DNA of 64,000 nt from JADLGL01 sp050184415 (lineage in GTDB: Bacteria > Pseudomonadota > Alphaproteobacteria > Rhizobiales > Kaistiaceae), in NCBI GenBank assembly GCA_050184415.1, contig JBFXAJ010000001.1, positions 153,118 through 217,117 of the forward strand. Reading direction: 5' to 3'. The notes below the pieces were generated by a model, which was not told the DNA's origin, ran no database searches, and saw nothing but the letters and a program-made list of their open reading frames with translations. Shown one piece after another: positions 7,752 to 15,990 of this stretch. Numbering within the stretch: the first letter of the stretch is position 1; each line of letters begins with the position of its first letter. The translations under genes and the position numbers were made by a program.

Positions 7752-8178
7752 GGGACGCCCCGTTGTGATGCGTTCGTGATGGCGACCCCGGCCGCCGGCG
7801 ATCCTCCTATTTAGGCGGTCCGCGGCCTCGGCGCACCCGGGCCGGAGACCGAGACTACGGGGGGGCGACAGGCGCAGGCGACGTAAGGATCGGCAAAACT
7901 ACCGAAAATTAAGCATGCGGATTCACTGTCGGCGCGATTCGCGTTGCAGTCCGACTCCAGACGGAATCCGTTGACGACCATGAAAGCTCCATGGTATCCC
8001 ATGCCATCCCGCTCGGATGGAGCCATGAGGGCTGTGCCGCGCTCTGCGTCGGCGCGTGCGGGCTTGCGTTGCCGCCACACGGACGGCGCCGCGACTTGGT
8101 GGCCGGCATCGGAAACATCCGATGTGGGTTGGTGCCCAACATCGGGAACACCCGATGTTGGTGGGGACGGCGGGCTCG
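7752..8178 (+). promoter_or_regulatory. 427-bp leader of the dcw cluster
   Basis: No convincing gene is seen here. A possible sigma70-type promoter is TTGACG (7971-7976) with TATCCC (7995-8000) at 18-bp spacing. Seven-base complementary segments at 7985-7991 and 8018-8024 could form a hairpin in the leader. The last 75 bp hold the two inverted repeats described separately. The promoter call is tentative. Confidence 0.35.
8107..8172 (+). promoter_or_regulatory. Two inverted repeats in 33-bp tandem, candidate MraZ operator
   Basis: CATCGGA-N4-TCCGATG (8107-8124) and the longer CCAACATCGGG-N4-CCCGATGTTGG (8136-8161) recur with a 33-bp period, about three helical turns, just before the mraZ start. 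G-rich TGGG pentamers, the kind of sequence MraZ binds in E. coli, follow each copy. MraZ autoregulation is established in E. coli; that this is its site here is inference. Confidence 0.5.
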
Positions 8179-8637
8179 ATGGACGAATTCGTCTCGACCT
8201 ACACGAACCGGCTGGACAGCAAGGGTCGCGTGTCGATCCCGGCGCCGTTCCGGGCCGTGCTCGCCCGCGACGGATTCAACGGGCTCTATTGCTGCCCGAC
8301 GCTCGACCAGAAGGCCTACGACGCCGGCGGGACGGGGCTGCGCGACAGCATCCGGAGGACGCTCGACCAGTTCGAGCCGTTCTCGGTCGAGTACGAGCTG
8401 TTCTCGACCAACCTCATCGGCGAGAGCGAGATCCTGACGATCGACTCCGACGGCCGCACAGTGCTGTCGGAGGGGATCATGAAGCACGCCGGTCTCACCG
8501 ACCGGGTGACCTTCGTCGGGCAGGGATTCAAGTTCCAGCTCTGGGAGCCGGAGCGGTTCGAGGCCTTCCGCGAGGAAGCGCGGAACCGGGTCCGCGAGCT
8601 CCGGCAGCGGCTCAGCACGGCGAGGGCCGAGCGATGA
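8179..8637 (+). CDS. mraZ: Transcriptional regulator MraZ
   Basis: A 152-residue protein with two SpoVT/AbrB-like domains, opening the dcw cluster. The N terminus M-D-E-F-V-S-T-Y-T-N-R-L-D-S-K-G-R matches MraZ, including the conserved D-x-K-G-R block that recurs in the second half (E-I-L-T-I-D-S-D-G-R). In E. coli MraZ is a ring-forming repressor of its own operon and its overproduction is countered by RsmH. The ATG at 8179 is chosen because the conserved N terminus starts there; upstream in-frame codons would be read from the inverted repeats. It overlaps rsmH by ATGA, so the two are translationally coupled. Confidence 0.92.
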   Translation: MDEFVSTYTNRLDSKGRVSIPAPFRAVLARDGFNGLYCCPTLDQKAYDAGGTGLRDSIRRTLDQFEPFSVEYELFSTNLIGESEILTIDSDGRTVLSEGIMKHAGLTDRVTFVGQGFKFQLWEPERFEAFREEARNRVRELRQRLSTARAER

Positions 8638-9647
8638 GCGCCGCCGAAAGCCCGGCCTGGGGCAATCATGCGCCGGTCCTCCTCGACGAGGTGATGGCGG
8701 CGCTCGCGCCGGCGGCGGGCGCCATTGTCATTGACGGCACGTTCGGCGCCGGCGGCTACACCCGGGCGCTGCTCGATCGCGGCTGCAGGGTGATCGCGAT
8801 CGACCGCGACCCCGACGCGATCGCTGGCGGCGAGGCCCTGGTGCGGGAGGCCGACGGCCGGCTGGCGCTGGTCGAAGGACGCTTCTCCGCCCTCGACGAG
8901 ATCGCGCGCGAAGCCGGCTATGAGGCGGTCGATGGCGTCGTCCTCGACATCGGCGTCTCCTCGATGCAGCTCGACATCGCCGAGCGCGGCTTCTCCTTCA
9001 TGCGCGACGGTCCGCTCGACATGCGGATGGCGCGGAGCGGGCCTACGGCGGCGGACGTCGTCAACGATCTCGAGCCGCGCGCGCTGTCTCGCGTCATCGC
9101 CATCCTCGGCGAGGAACGGAAGGCCGGCCTCGTCGCCCGCGCCATCGAGCGGGCCCGCGCCGAGAAGAAGCTCAGCCGGACCGCGGAGCTCGCTGCGATC
9201 GTGGAGAGGGCGATCGGCCGCCGGCCGACCGATCCGATCCACCCGGCGACGCGGACCTTCCAGGCGCTCCGCATCTACGTGAACAGCGAGCTCGACGAGC
9301 TGGCGGACGCGCTCGCCGCGGCCGAGCGCATCCTCGCCGTCGGTGGTCGGCTTGCCGTCGTCACGTTCCACTCGCTCGAGGACCGCATCGTCAAGCGGTT
9401 CCTCACCGAGCGGAGCCGCGAGCGCTCCGGCGCGTCGCGGCATGCGCCGGAGGCCGTGGTCGCGCCGGCGACGTTCCGGCTGGTCCGGAAGGGCCATGTC
9501 GAGCCCGGCGATGCCGAGGTCCGGCGCAATCCGCGCGCCCGTTCCGCAAAACTCCGGGCCGCGATCCGCACCGAGGCACCTGCCCGTCCCATCGACGCCG
9601 ACCTTCTCGGCCTGCCTTCCCTCGCCGCCATCGGGAGCCGCGCATGA
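8634..9647 (+). CDS. rsmH: 16S rRNA (cytosine-1402 N4) methyltransferase RsmH
   Basis: A 337-residue SAM-dependent enzyme that methylates N4 of C1402 in the 30S P site. The N-terminal H-A-P-V-L-L-D-E-V, the SAM-binding D-G-T-F-G-A-G-G-Y-T, V-L-D-I-G-V-S-S-M-Q-L-D, and the late V-T-F-H-S-L-E-D-R-I-V-K motif are all present in family order. Length is typical. It starts in an ATGA overlap with mraZ and ends in an ATGA overlap with ftsL, the standard order in dcw clusters. Confidence 0.96.
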   Translation: MSAAESPAWGNHAPVLLDEVMAALAPAAGAIVIDGTFGAGGYTRALLDRGCRVIAIDRDPDAIAGGEALVREADGRLALVEGRFSALDEIAREAGYEAVDGVVLDIGVSSMQLDIAERGFSFMRDGPLDMRMARSGPTAADVVNDLEPRALSRVIAILGEERKAGLVARAIERARAEKKLSRTAELAAIVERAIGRRPTDPIHPATRTFQALRIYVNSELDELADALAAAERILAVGGRLAVVTFHSLEDRIVKRFLTERSRERSGASRHAPEAVVAPATFRLVRKGHVEPGDAEVRRNPRARSAKLRAAIRTEAPARPIDADLLGLPSLAAIGSRA

Positions 9648-10006
9648 GCGCCATCTTCGAGCTGCGCCGTCTCGGCATCCCGCTGCTCTTCATCATCATG
9701 CTGGCGGGCGCCGCCTTCACCTACAACGCCAAGCACCATGCGGTGGAGGCGGCCGATCAGGTCTCCGACCTTCGCCGCCAGATCGAGCAGGAGCGGATGC
9801 GCCTTTCGCTCCTCAAGGCGGAGTGGGGCGAGCTGACCCAGCCCGGCCGCATCCAGGGCCTGGTCGACCAGTATCCCGAGGTCCTCGCGCTCCAGCCCTT
9901 CGGCATCGACCGCATGGTGCGCATTACCGACATCCCCTTCGCGCCGGATCACGACTTCATCGCGGACATGCTCGCGACGGCGCCGGCAACCACGGTGCAG
10001 CGATGA
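9644..10006 (+). CDS. ftsL: Cell division protein FtsL
   Basis: A 120-residue bitopic membrane protein: a short cytoplasmic start, one transmembrane helix (about residues 10-27), and a periplasmic coiled coil (about 35-62) followed by a conserved tail around L-A-L-Q-P-F. FtsL sequences are poorly conserved; identification rests on size, topology and position between rsmH and ftsI. FtsL forms a complex with FtsB and FtsQ at the septum. It overlaps rsmH and ftsI by ATGA at both ends. Confidence 0.85.
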   Translation: MSAIFELRRLGIPLLFIIMLAGAAFTYNAKHHAVEAADQVSDLRRQIEQERMRLSLLKAEWGELTQPGRIQGLVDQYPEVLALQPFGIDRMVRITDIPFAPDHDFIADMLATAPATTVQR

Positions 10007-11736
10007 GAGTAACCACCGAAGAGGGCGGCGCCGGCGGCGCTGCAGGGTTCGTCGAGCCGGGCTGGGTCGTCACGCGGCCGGCCAAGGCCGGGGCACGCGA
10101 CCACTCCAAGAACCGCATCCGCTTCGCGATCGCCGGCTTCGTCGTCGTGTTCGGCGCCATCGTCGGGCGTCTCGTGATGCTGGGCTTCGACGAGCCGGAG
10201 CCGACCGTCTACTACGCGAGCGCGGAGGCCGCGATCTCCGCCGCGCGCCCCGATCTCGTCGACCGCAATGGCGATATCCTCGCCGCCGACATACGCACCG
10301 CCTCGCTCTATGCCGAGCCGCGCAACATCATCGACGTCGACGAGGCGGCCGAGCGCATCAACAGCGTGCTGCCCAACCTGTCGGTCCCGTGGCTGCGCCA
10401 GCGCCTCACCGGCACCGGCGGCTTCGTGTGGCTGCAGCGCGAGCTGACGCCGCGGCAGCAGGACGCGATCCACAATCTCGGCATACCCGGTGTCGGCTTC
10501 CTCACCGAGAACCAGCGCTTCTATCCCGGCGGCCCGGTCGCCTCGCACATCGTCGGTTCGGTCAATGTCGACAATCAGGGCATTGCCGGCATCGAGAAAT
10601 ACATCGACGACCAGGGCCTCGCCGAGCTGCAGCAGTTCGGCTTCGCCAACGGCGACGGCCTCGACCTCGAGCCGGTGGCGCTCTCGATCGATCTCCGGGT
10701 CCAGCACATCCTCCGCGACGAGCTGGTGGCGGCGATGGAGCGCTACCGCGCGATCGCGGCCGCCGGGATCATCCTCGACGTCCATACCGGCGAGGTCCTC
10801 GCGATGTCGTCGATCCCGGACTACGACCCGAACCATCCGGTCCAGGCGCTCGACCCCGACCGGCTGAACCGGGTGACCGCCGGCGTCTACGAGCTCGGCT
10901 CGGTCTTCAAGACGCTGACGATCGCGATGGCGCTCGACGCCGGGGTCGCCAACCTCAACTCGATCTTCGACGCCTCGGCGCCGATCCGGTCGGGCGGCTT
11001 CACCATCTCCGACTTCCACGGCAAGAACCGCCCGCTCACGGTGCCGGAAGTCTTCATCTATTCCTCGAATGTCGGTGCCGCGCGGATGGCCCTCGCGGTC
11101 GGCACGGCCGGGCAGCAGGAGTTCCTGCGGCGGATCGGGATCACCAGCCGGCCGGGCACCGAGCTTCCCGAACGGGCGGCGCCGCTCGTGCCGTCGCGTT
11201 GGACCGACCTCACCACCATGACCGTCGCCTTCGGCCACGGCGTCTCCACCACGCCGATGAACCTTGCCACGGCCGCGGCCGCACTCGTCAATGGCGGCCG
11301 GCTGATCCCGCCGACCCTGTTCCCGCGGGACGAGGCCGCCGCGGCTGCCGTGGCGACCCAGGTCATCCGGCCGGAGACCAGCCAGGCGATGCGCTACATG
11401 TTCCGCCTCAACAATGTGGAAGGCTCGGGCCGGAACTCGGACGTGCCGGGCTATCTCGTCGGCGGCAAGACCGGAACCGCCGAGAAGATCGTGGACGGCC
11501 GCTACAGCGGCAACCTCGTGTTCAACTCCTATCTTGCCGCCTTCCCGATGGACGATCCGCAATACGTCGTCCTCGTGATCGTTGACGAGCCGCAGCCCGC
11601 GGAGCCGACCGACGGGCGCACGGCCGCCTACAACGCCGCCCGGGTCGTCGCCAATGTCGTCCGCCGCTCGGCGTCCCTTCTTGGCGTGAACCCGCGTTTC
11701 GAGACGTTCGACTACGCCAACCCTGCGGCGTTCTGA
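10003..11736 (+). CDS. ftsI: Septal peptidoglycan transpeptidase FtsI (PBP3)
   Basis: A 577-residue class B penicillin-binding protein that crosslinks septal peptidoglycan. A cytoplasmic segment of about 40 residues leads to one transmembrane helix (about 42-65), then the dimerisation domain beginning A-R-P-D-L-V-D-R-N-G, then the transpeptidase domain. The three catalytic motifs are present: S-V-F-K at 300-303 (Ser300 nucleophile), S-S-N at 354-356, and K-T-G-T at 489-492. It acts with FtsW, encoded further down the cluster. The start overlaps ftsL by ATGA. A palindromic repeat separates it from murE. Confidence 0.96.
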   Translation: MRVTTEEGGAGGAAGFVEPGWVVTRPAKAGARDHSKNRIRFAIAGFVVVFGAIVGRLVMLGFDEPEPTVYYASAEAAISAARPDLVDRNGDILAADIRTASLYAEPRNIIDVDEAAERINSVLPNLSVPWLRQRLTGTGGFVWLQRELTPRQQDAIHNLGIPGVGFLTENQRFYPGGPVASHIVGSVNVDNQGIAGIEKYIDDQGLAELQQFGFANGDGLDLEPVALSIDLRVQHILRDELVAAMERYRAIAAAGIILDVHTGEVLAMSSIPDYDPNHPVQALDPDRLNRVTAGVYELGSVFKTLTIAMALDAGVANLNSIFDASAPIRSGGFTISDFHGKNRPLTVPEVFIYSSNVGAARMALAVGTAGQQEFLRRIGITSRPGTELPERAAPLVPSRWTDLTTMTVAFGHGVSTTPMNLATAAAALVNGGRLIPPTLFPRDEAAAAAVATQVIRPETSQAMRYMFRLNNVEGSGRNSDVPGYLVGGKTGTAEKIVDGRYSGNLVFNSYLAAFPMDDPQYVVLVIVDEPQPAEPTDGRTAAYNAARVVANVVRRSASLLGVNPRFETFDYANPAAF

Positions 11737-11787
11737 GCTGGAGAAGAGCTGGTGGGAAGGGGCGCTTCGAGAATGCACCGTCCTTTT

Positions 11788-11937
11788 CTCCCCCCTTGCG
11801 GGGGAGACCGCGGAGCTTGACCTGCGAAGCAGGTCTTAGCGAAGCGCGTGGGGGGTGCTCGACGGGCGTCTCGATCGTGGAGAGGCTGACCCCCTCCCAA
11901 AACGCTTCGCGTTTTGACCTCCCCGCAAGGGGGAGGT
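11788..11937. repeat. Dispersed palindromic repeat, family 1, copy between ftsI and murE
   Basis: A bipartite element starts and ends in C/G-tract arms of the CTCCCCC-TTGC-GGGGGAG type. Its left half (11788-11856) contains a 17-nt hairpin at 11819-11835 and is nearly identical, inverted, to 21376-21445. The right half has a second hairpin, AAAACGC-TTC-GCGTTTT. It fills the gap between two otherwise tightly packed genes. Confidence 0.85.
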
Positions 11938-11992
11938 AGGTCCCGAGCCGGTGGCGAGGGGTGGCGACAAGGAAGAGGTGGTCCTGCAAAAC

Positions 11993-13456
11993 ATGGTATC
12001 GGACCACGCCATGCTGCTAGGCGACCTTCTGCGCGATTCGATCCCCGCCGGGGCGCCGGCCGTGGAGGTGGTCGGGATTACGGCTGACTCGCGGGCGGTC
12101 CGGCCCGGTCTTCTTTTCGCGGCGCTTCGGGGCGCGAAGGCCGACGGTGCGGCCTTCGCCGCTGCAGCAATTGCCGCAGGGGCTGCGGCGATCCTTGCCC
12201 CGACCGATTTCGCGCTGGACGATCCCGGCATCCCGGTCGTCCGCGTCGACGATCCGCGCCGTGCGCTGGCGCTTGCGGCGGCGCGGTTCTATCCGCGCCA
12301 GCCGCGGCATCTGGTGGCTGTCACCGGAACCAGCGGCAAGACGTCGGTCGCGGTGTTCACGCGACAGATCTTCGAGGCGGCGGGGTTTCCTGCGGCAAGC
12401 GTCGGCACGATCGGCGTCGTGGCGCCGGGCCGGATCGAGCCCGGCGGCCTGACCACGCCCGATCCGGTGAAGCTGCACCGGACTCTCGATGAGCTGGCGG
12501 CCGCGGGCGTCGACCACGCCGCGATCGAGGCCTCGAGCCATGGGCTCGACCAGCACCGCCTCGACGGGCTTCGCCTCGCCGCCGCCGGTTTCACCAATCT
12601 CGGCCGCGACCATCTCGACTATCATCCCGACGTCGAGGACTATTTCCGCGCAAAGCTCCGCCTGTTCAGCGAGATTCTCCCTGAAGGCGGCACCGCGGTC
12701 GTCAATGCCGACAGCGAATACGCCCCGCGGGTCATTGGGGCGGTGCGGCGCGGTGCGCGGACGATGACGGTGGGCGAGGCGGGGGAGGACATTCGCATTC
12801 TTTCCGCGCGGCCGGACGGGCTGGCGCAGGTTCTCGCGCTCGAAGTCTTCGGAAGCCGCGCCGAAATCCGTCTCCCGCTGGCGGGGACATTCCAGGCCGC
12901 CAACGCGGCCATGGCGGCGGGCCTCGCGATTGCGGCGGGCATTGATCCCGCGACGGCCATCGCCGCTCTGGAGAAACTCGAAGGCGCGCCGGGGCGGCTC
13001 GACAAGGTCGGCGAGACGCCGGACGGCGCGGCGGTCTTCGTCGACTATGCCCACAAGCCCGAGGCGATCCGCGCGGCGCTGGCGGCGCTGCGGCCGATGA
13101 CGAGCGGTCGCCTCATCGTCGTCTTCGGCGCGGGCGGCGATCGTGACCCCGGCAAGCGGCCGCTGATGGGCGCTGCCGCCGCGGAAACCGCCGACATCGT
13201 CATCGTCACCGACGACAATCCGCGGAGCGAGGAGCCGGCAGCCATCCGCCGCGCCATCCTGGCGGGTGCCCCGGGGGCGATCGAGATCGCCGGCCGCGCT
13301 GCCGCAATCGACGCGGCCGTAGCCATGCTCCGCCACGGAGATGTCCTGTGCGTTGCCGGAAAAGGCCATGAAACCGGCCAAACCATCGGTGACATGATCT
13401 TCCCGTTCTCGGACCATGAGGTGGTCCGGGAAGCGCTCGGGAGGGTCAGGGCATGA
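11993..13456 (+). CDS. murE: UDP-MurNAc-L-Ala-D-Glu:meso-diaminopimelate ligase MurE
   Basis: A 487-residue Mur ligase that adds the third residue of the stem peptide. The ATP-binding G-T-S-G-K-T-S is at about 112-118, and the substrate-selecting D-N-P-R motif (408-411) marks the meso-diaminopimelate-adding type, fitting a Gram-negative wall. The catalytic lysine region and family length fit. The start is uncertain: ATG at 11993, ATG at 12011 (M-L-L-G-D-L-L, close to the usual N terminus) and a GTG at 11951 are all in frame; 11993 is chosen for its upstream AGGTGG. It ends in an ATGA overlap with murF. Confidence 0.93.
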   Translation: MVSDHAMLLGDLLRDSIPAGAPAVEVVGITADSRAVRPGLLFAALRGAKADGAAFAAAAIAAGAAAILAPTDFALDDPGIPVVRVDDPRRALALAAARFYPRQPRHLVAVTGTSGKTSVAVFTRQIFEAAGFPAASVGTIGVVAPGRIEPGGLTTPDPVKLHRTLDELAAAGVDHAAIEASSHGLDQHRLDGLRLAAAGFTNLGRDHLDYHPDVEDYFRAKLRLFSEILPEGGTAVVNADSEYAPRVIGAVRRGARTMTVGEAGEDIRILSARPDGLAQVLALEVFGSRAEIRLPLAGTFQAANAAMAAGLAIAAGIDPATAIAALEKLEGAPGRLDKVGETPDGAAVFVDYAHKPEAIRAALAALRPMTSGRLIVVFGAGGDRDPGKRPLMGAAAAETADIVIVTDDNPRSEEPAAIRRAILAGAPGAIEIAGRAAAIDAAVAMLRHGDVLCVAGKGHETGQTIGDMIFPFSDHEVVREALGRVRA

Positions 13457-14898
13457 GCGGGGCGCTGTGGAGCTTTTCGGCGCTCGTCCGGGCGATGCGG
13501 GGCCGGCCGGTCGGCCCGGAGCCGCAGGCCATCGACGGCATCTCGATCGACAGCCGCACGGTGCTGCCGGGCGACGCGTTCTTCGCGATCCGCGGCGACC
13601 GCTTCGACGGCCATGATTTCGTCAGCTCCGCGCTCGGGCGCGGGGCCGGAACGGCCGTCGTCAGCACCGCCCGCCTTGCCGCGCTGGGACGGATCACCGG
13701 ATCGATGGTGGTTGTCGACGACGTCCTCGAGGCGCTGCGCGGACTCGGCGCCGCCGCGCGGGACCGGACGGCCGCGAAGATCATCGCCGTCACCGGCAGC
13801 GCCGGCAAGACCGGTACCAAGGACATGCTCCTGGCCGCGCTCGGCCGGGTTGGGCGGGCACATGGCGCGCCGGCCTCGTTCAACAATCATTGGGGCGTCC
13901 CGCTGACTCTCGCGCGGATGCCCGAGACGACGTCCTTCGGCGTCTTCGAGATCGGCATGAACCATGCCGGCGAGATCGAACCGCTGGTCGCGCTGGTGCG
14001 GCCGCATGCGGCGATCATCACCACCGTCGAGCCGGTCCATCTCGCCGCCTTCGCGGGCGTCGAGGACATCGCCCGCGCCAAGGCCGAGGTCCTGACCGGG
14101 ATCGTCCCCGGCGGCGCCGCCATCCTCAACCGAGACAACCCCCATTTCGACCTCCTGCGCGGAATCGCGAAGGAGCTCGATGTCGAAAGGGTCATCGGCT
14201 TCGGTGCCGATCCCGGCGCGGATGCGCGGCTGAACGAGGTCGTGCTGGAGCCGGAGGGGTCGACGGTTTCCGCAACCATCCTCGGCCGCGAGATCACCTA
14301 CGCGCTCGGTGTGCCGGGCCGCCATATCGTCCTGAACAGTCTCGCGGTCCTCGCGGCGATTGCCGCCATCGACGTCGACCTCGACGAAACGGCGGCGGCG
14401 CTCGCGACCTTCCGCGCCGGCAAGGGGCGCGGCGAGCGGACGCGGCTTGCCATCGCCGGCGGCGACGGCGTCCTGATCGACGAGAGCTACAACGCCAACC
14501 CGGCCTCGATGCGGGCCGCCTTCTCGGTCCTGGCGCAGACTGACCCGCTACATGGGGGGCGGCGCGTCGCCGTGCTAGGCGACATGCTGGAGCTCGGGCC
14601 GGAGGAGCGCTCGCTCCATCTCGGGCTGGCCGAGCCGCTGATGGAGGCGGGGGCCGACCTTGTGTTCGCTGCCGGACCCCGCATGGCGGCGCTCTGGGAG
14701 GCCTTGCCGCCCGACCGCCGCGGCGTCTATGCCGAGACCGCGGCGGAACTCGAAGCGGCCGTCGCCGAGGCGCTCGGCCCCGGCGACGTGGTGATGGTCA
14801 AGGGCTCCAACGGCAGCCGCATGGGTCCGTTGGTGGATTCTCTGAAGCGGCGTTTTGCGACGACCGTCCCGCAAGGGGCGGCCGAGGGGACGGACTGA
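13453..14898 (+). CDS. murF: UDP-MurNAc-tripeptide:D-Ala-D-Ala ligase MurF
   Basis: A 481-residue Mur ligase that attaches D-Ala-D-Ala to complete the pentapeptide precursor in the cytoplasm. Conserved features are the N-terminal D-S-R-T-V-L-P-G-D-A-F-F-A substrate-binding segment, the ATP-binding V-T-G-S-A-G-K-T-G-T-K, the F-N-N-H-W-G-V-P segment, and D-E-S-Y-N-A-N-P in the C-terminal domain. It starts inside the murE stop (ATGA) and ends in a TGATG overlap with mraY. Confidence 0.96.
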   Translation: MSGALWSFSALVRAMRGRPVGPEPQAIDGISIDSRTVLPGDAFFAIRGDRFDGHDFVSSALGRGAGTAVVSTARLAALGRITGSMVVVDDVLEALRGLGAAARDRTAAKIIAVTGSAGKTGTKDMLLAALGRVGRAHGAPASFNNHWGVPLTLARMPETTSFGVFEIGMNHAGEIEPLVALVRPHAAIITTVEPVHLAAFAGVEDIARAKAEVLTGIVPGGAAILNRDNPHFDLLRGIAKELDVERVIGFGADPGADARLNEVVLEPEGSTVSATILGREITYALGVPGRHIVLNSLAVLAAIAAIDVDLDETAAALATFRAGKGRGERTRLAIAGGDGVLIDESYNANPASMRAAFSVLAQTDPLHGGRRVAVLGDMLELGPEERSLHLGLAEPLMEAGADLVFAAGPRMAALWEALPPDRRGVYAETAAELEAAVAEALGPGDVVMVKGSNGSRMGPLVDSLKRRFATTVPQGAAEGTD

Positions 14899-15986
14899 TG
14901 CTCGTTTTTCTGGCGGAGCTGCTCGCGGATTTCCCGGGGCGGAACGTCGTCACCTACATCACCTTCCGGACCGGCGCGGCCGCGCTCACGGCGCTCCTGT
15001 TCGTCTTCCTCTTCGGTCCCTCGATCATCGCGGCCCTTCGCGTGCGTCAGGGCAAGGGCCAGCCGATCCGCGAGGACGGCCCCGCAAGCCATCTCCTGAC
15101 CAAGAAGGGCACGCCCACGATGGGCGGCCTCATGATCCTGTCGGGGCTCCTCGTTTCGACCCTGCTGTGGGCCGACCTTCGCAATCCGTATCTCTGGATC
15201 GTGCTCGGCGTCACGGTCTGCTTCGGCCTCATCGGCTTCTATGACGACCTCCTCAAGGTGCGCCGTGCCAAGGCCAACACCGGATTCTCCGGCCGTGTCC
15301 GGCTCGGCCTCGAATTCCTGATCGCGGGCGTCGCCGCTTTCCTTCTGATGAATCTCGGCGAGGGCGATCTCCGCGACGGTCTCGCGCTGCCCTTCGTCAA
15401 CGATTTCGTCGTCAGCCTCGGCTGGTTCTTCGTGCCGTTCGGGGCGATCGTCATCTCGGGATTCGGCAATGCGGTGAACCTGACCGACGGCCTGGACGGC
15501 CTCGCGATCGTGCCGGCCATGATCGCGATCGCGACCTTCGGGCTGTTCGCCTATCTCGTCGGCAACGCGCTCTATTCCGAGTATCTCCAGATCCACTTCA
15601 TCGTCGGCACCGGCGAGCTTGCCGTGCTGTGCGGCGCCGTCCTTGGCGCCGGCTTAGGCTTTCTGTGGTTCAACGCGCCGCCGGCCGCGATCTTCATGGG
15701 CGATACCGGCTCGCTGGCGCTCGGCGGCATGCTCGGCGCGATCGCGGTGGCGACCAAGCACGAGATCGTGGCTCTCATCGTCGGCGGCCTCTTTGTGCTG
15801 GAGACCGCTTCGGTGATGATCCAGGTCGCCTCGTTCAAGATGTTCGGCAAGCGCGTGTTCCGGATGGCGCCGATCCACCATCATTTCGAGCACCGAGGCT
15901 GGACCGAGCCGCAGATCGTGATCCGGTTCTGGATCATCGCGGTCGTGCTGGCGCTGATCGGCCTCTCGAGCCTCAAGCTGCGGTGA
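14898..15986 (+). CDS. mraY: Phospho-MurNAc-pentapeptide transferase MraY
   Basis: A 362-residue integral membrane enzyme with about ten transmembrane helices. It transfers phospho-MurNAc-pentapeptide to undecaprenyl phosphate, making lipid I. Key motifs are K-K-G-T-P-T-M-G-G, the catalytic F-Y-D-D-L-L-K, the loop N-L-T-D-G-L-D-G, G-D-T-G-S-L-A-L-G-G, and the M-A-P-I-H-H-H-F-E histidine cluster near the C terminus. Length and order are typical. Translation is probably coupled to murF by the TGATG overlap. Confidence 0.97.
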   Translation: MLVFLAELLADFPGRNVVTYITFRTGAAALTALLFVFLFGPSIIAALRVRQGKGQPIREDGPASHLLTKKGTPTMGGLMILSGLLVSTLLWADLRNPYLWIVLGVTVCFGLIGFYDDLLKVRRAKANTGFSGRVRLGLEFLIAGVAAFLLMNLGEGDLRDGLALPFVNDFVVSLGWFFVPFGAIVISGFGNAVNLTDGLDGLAIVPAMIAIATFGLFAYLVGNALYSEYLQIHFIVGTGELAVLCGAVLGAGLGFLWFNAPPAAIFMGDTGSLALGGMLGAIAVATKHEIVALIVGGLFVLETASVMIQVASFKMFGKRVFRMAPIHHHFEHRGWTEPQIVIRFWIIAVVLALIGLSSLKLR

Positions 15987-15990
15987 GCAG

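Noticed and set aside
7811..8080. 89-codon minus-strand frame upstream of mraZ
   Set aside because: No ribosome binding site, no recognisable domain, and it overlaps the dcw leader and candidate promoter.
8107..8172. Start of a CRISPR-like array
   Set aside because: Only two related units exist, with palindromic content and no unique spacers or cas genes.
8056..8178. N-terminal extension of MraZ
   Set aside because: The extra residues are read from the inverted repeats and leader; MraZ conservation starts at the ATG at 8179.
9949..11778. Long minus-strand open frame opposite ftsI, and similar frames opposite most dcw genes
   Set aside because: These are GC-rich shadow frames; they lack family motifs and lie fully opposite well-supported genes.
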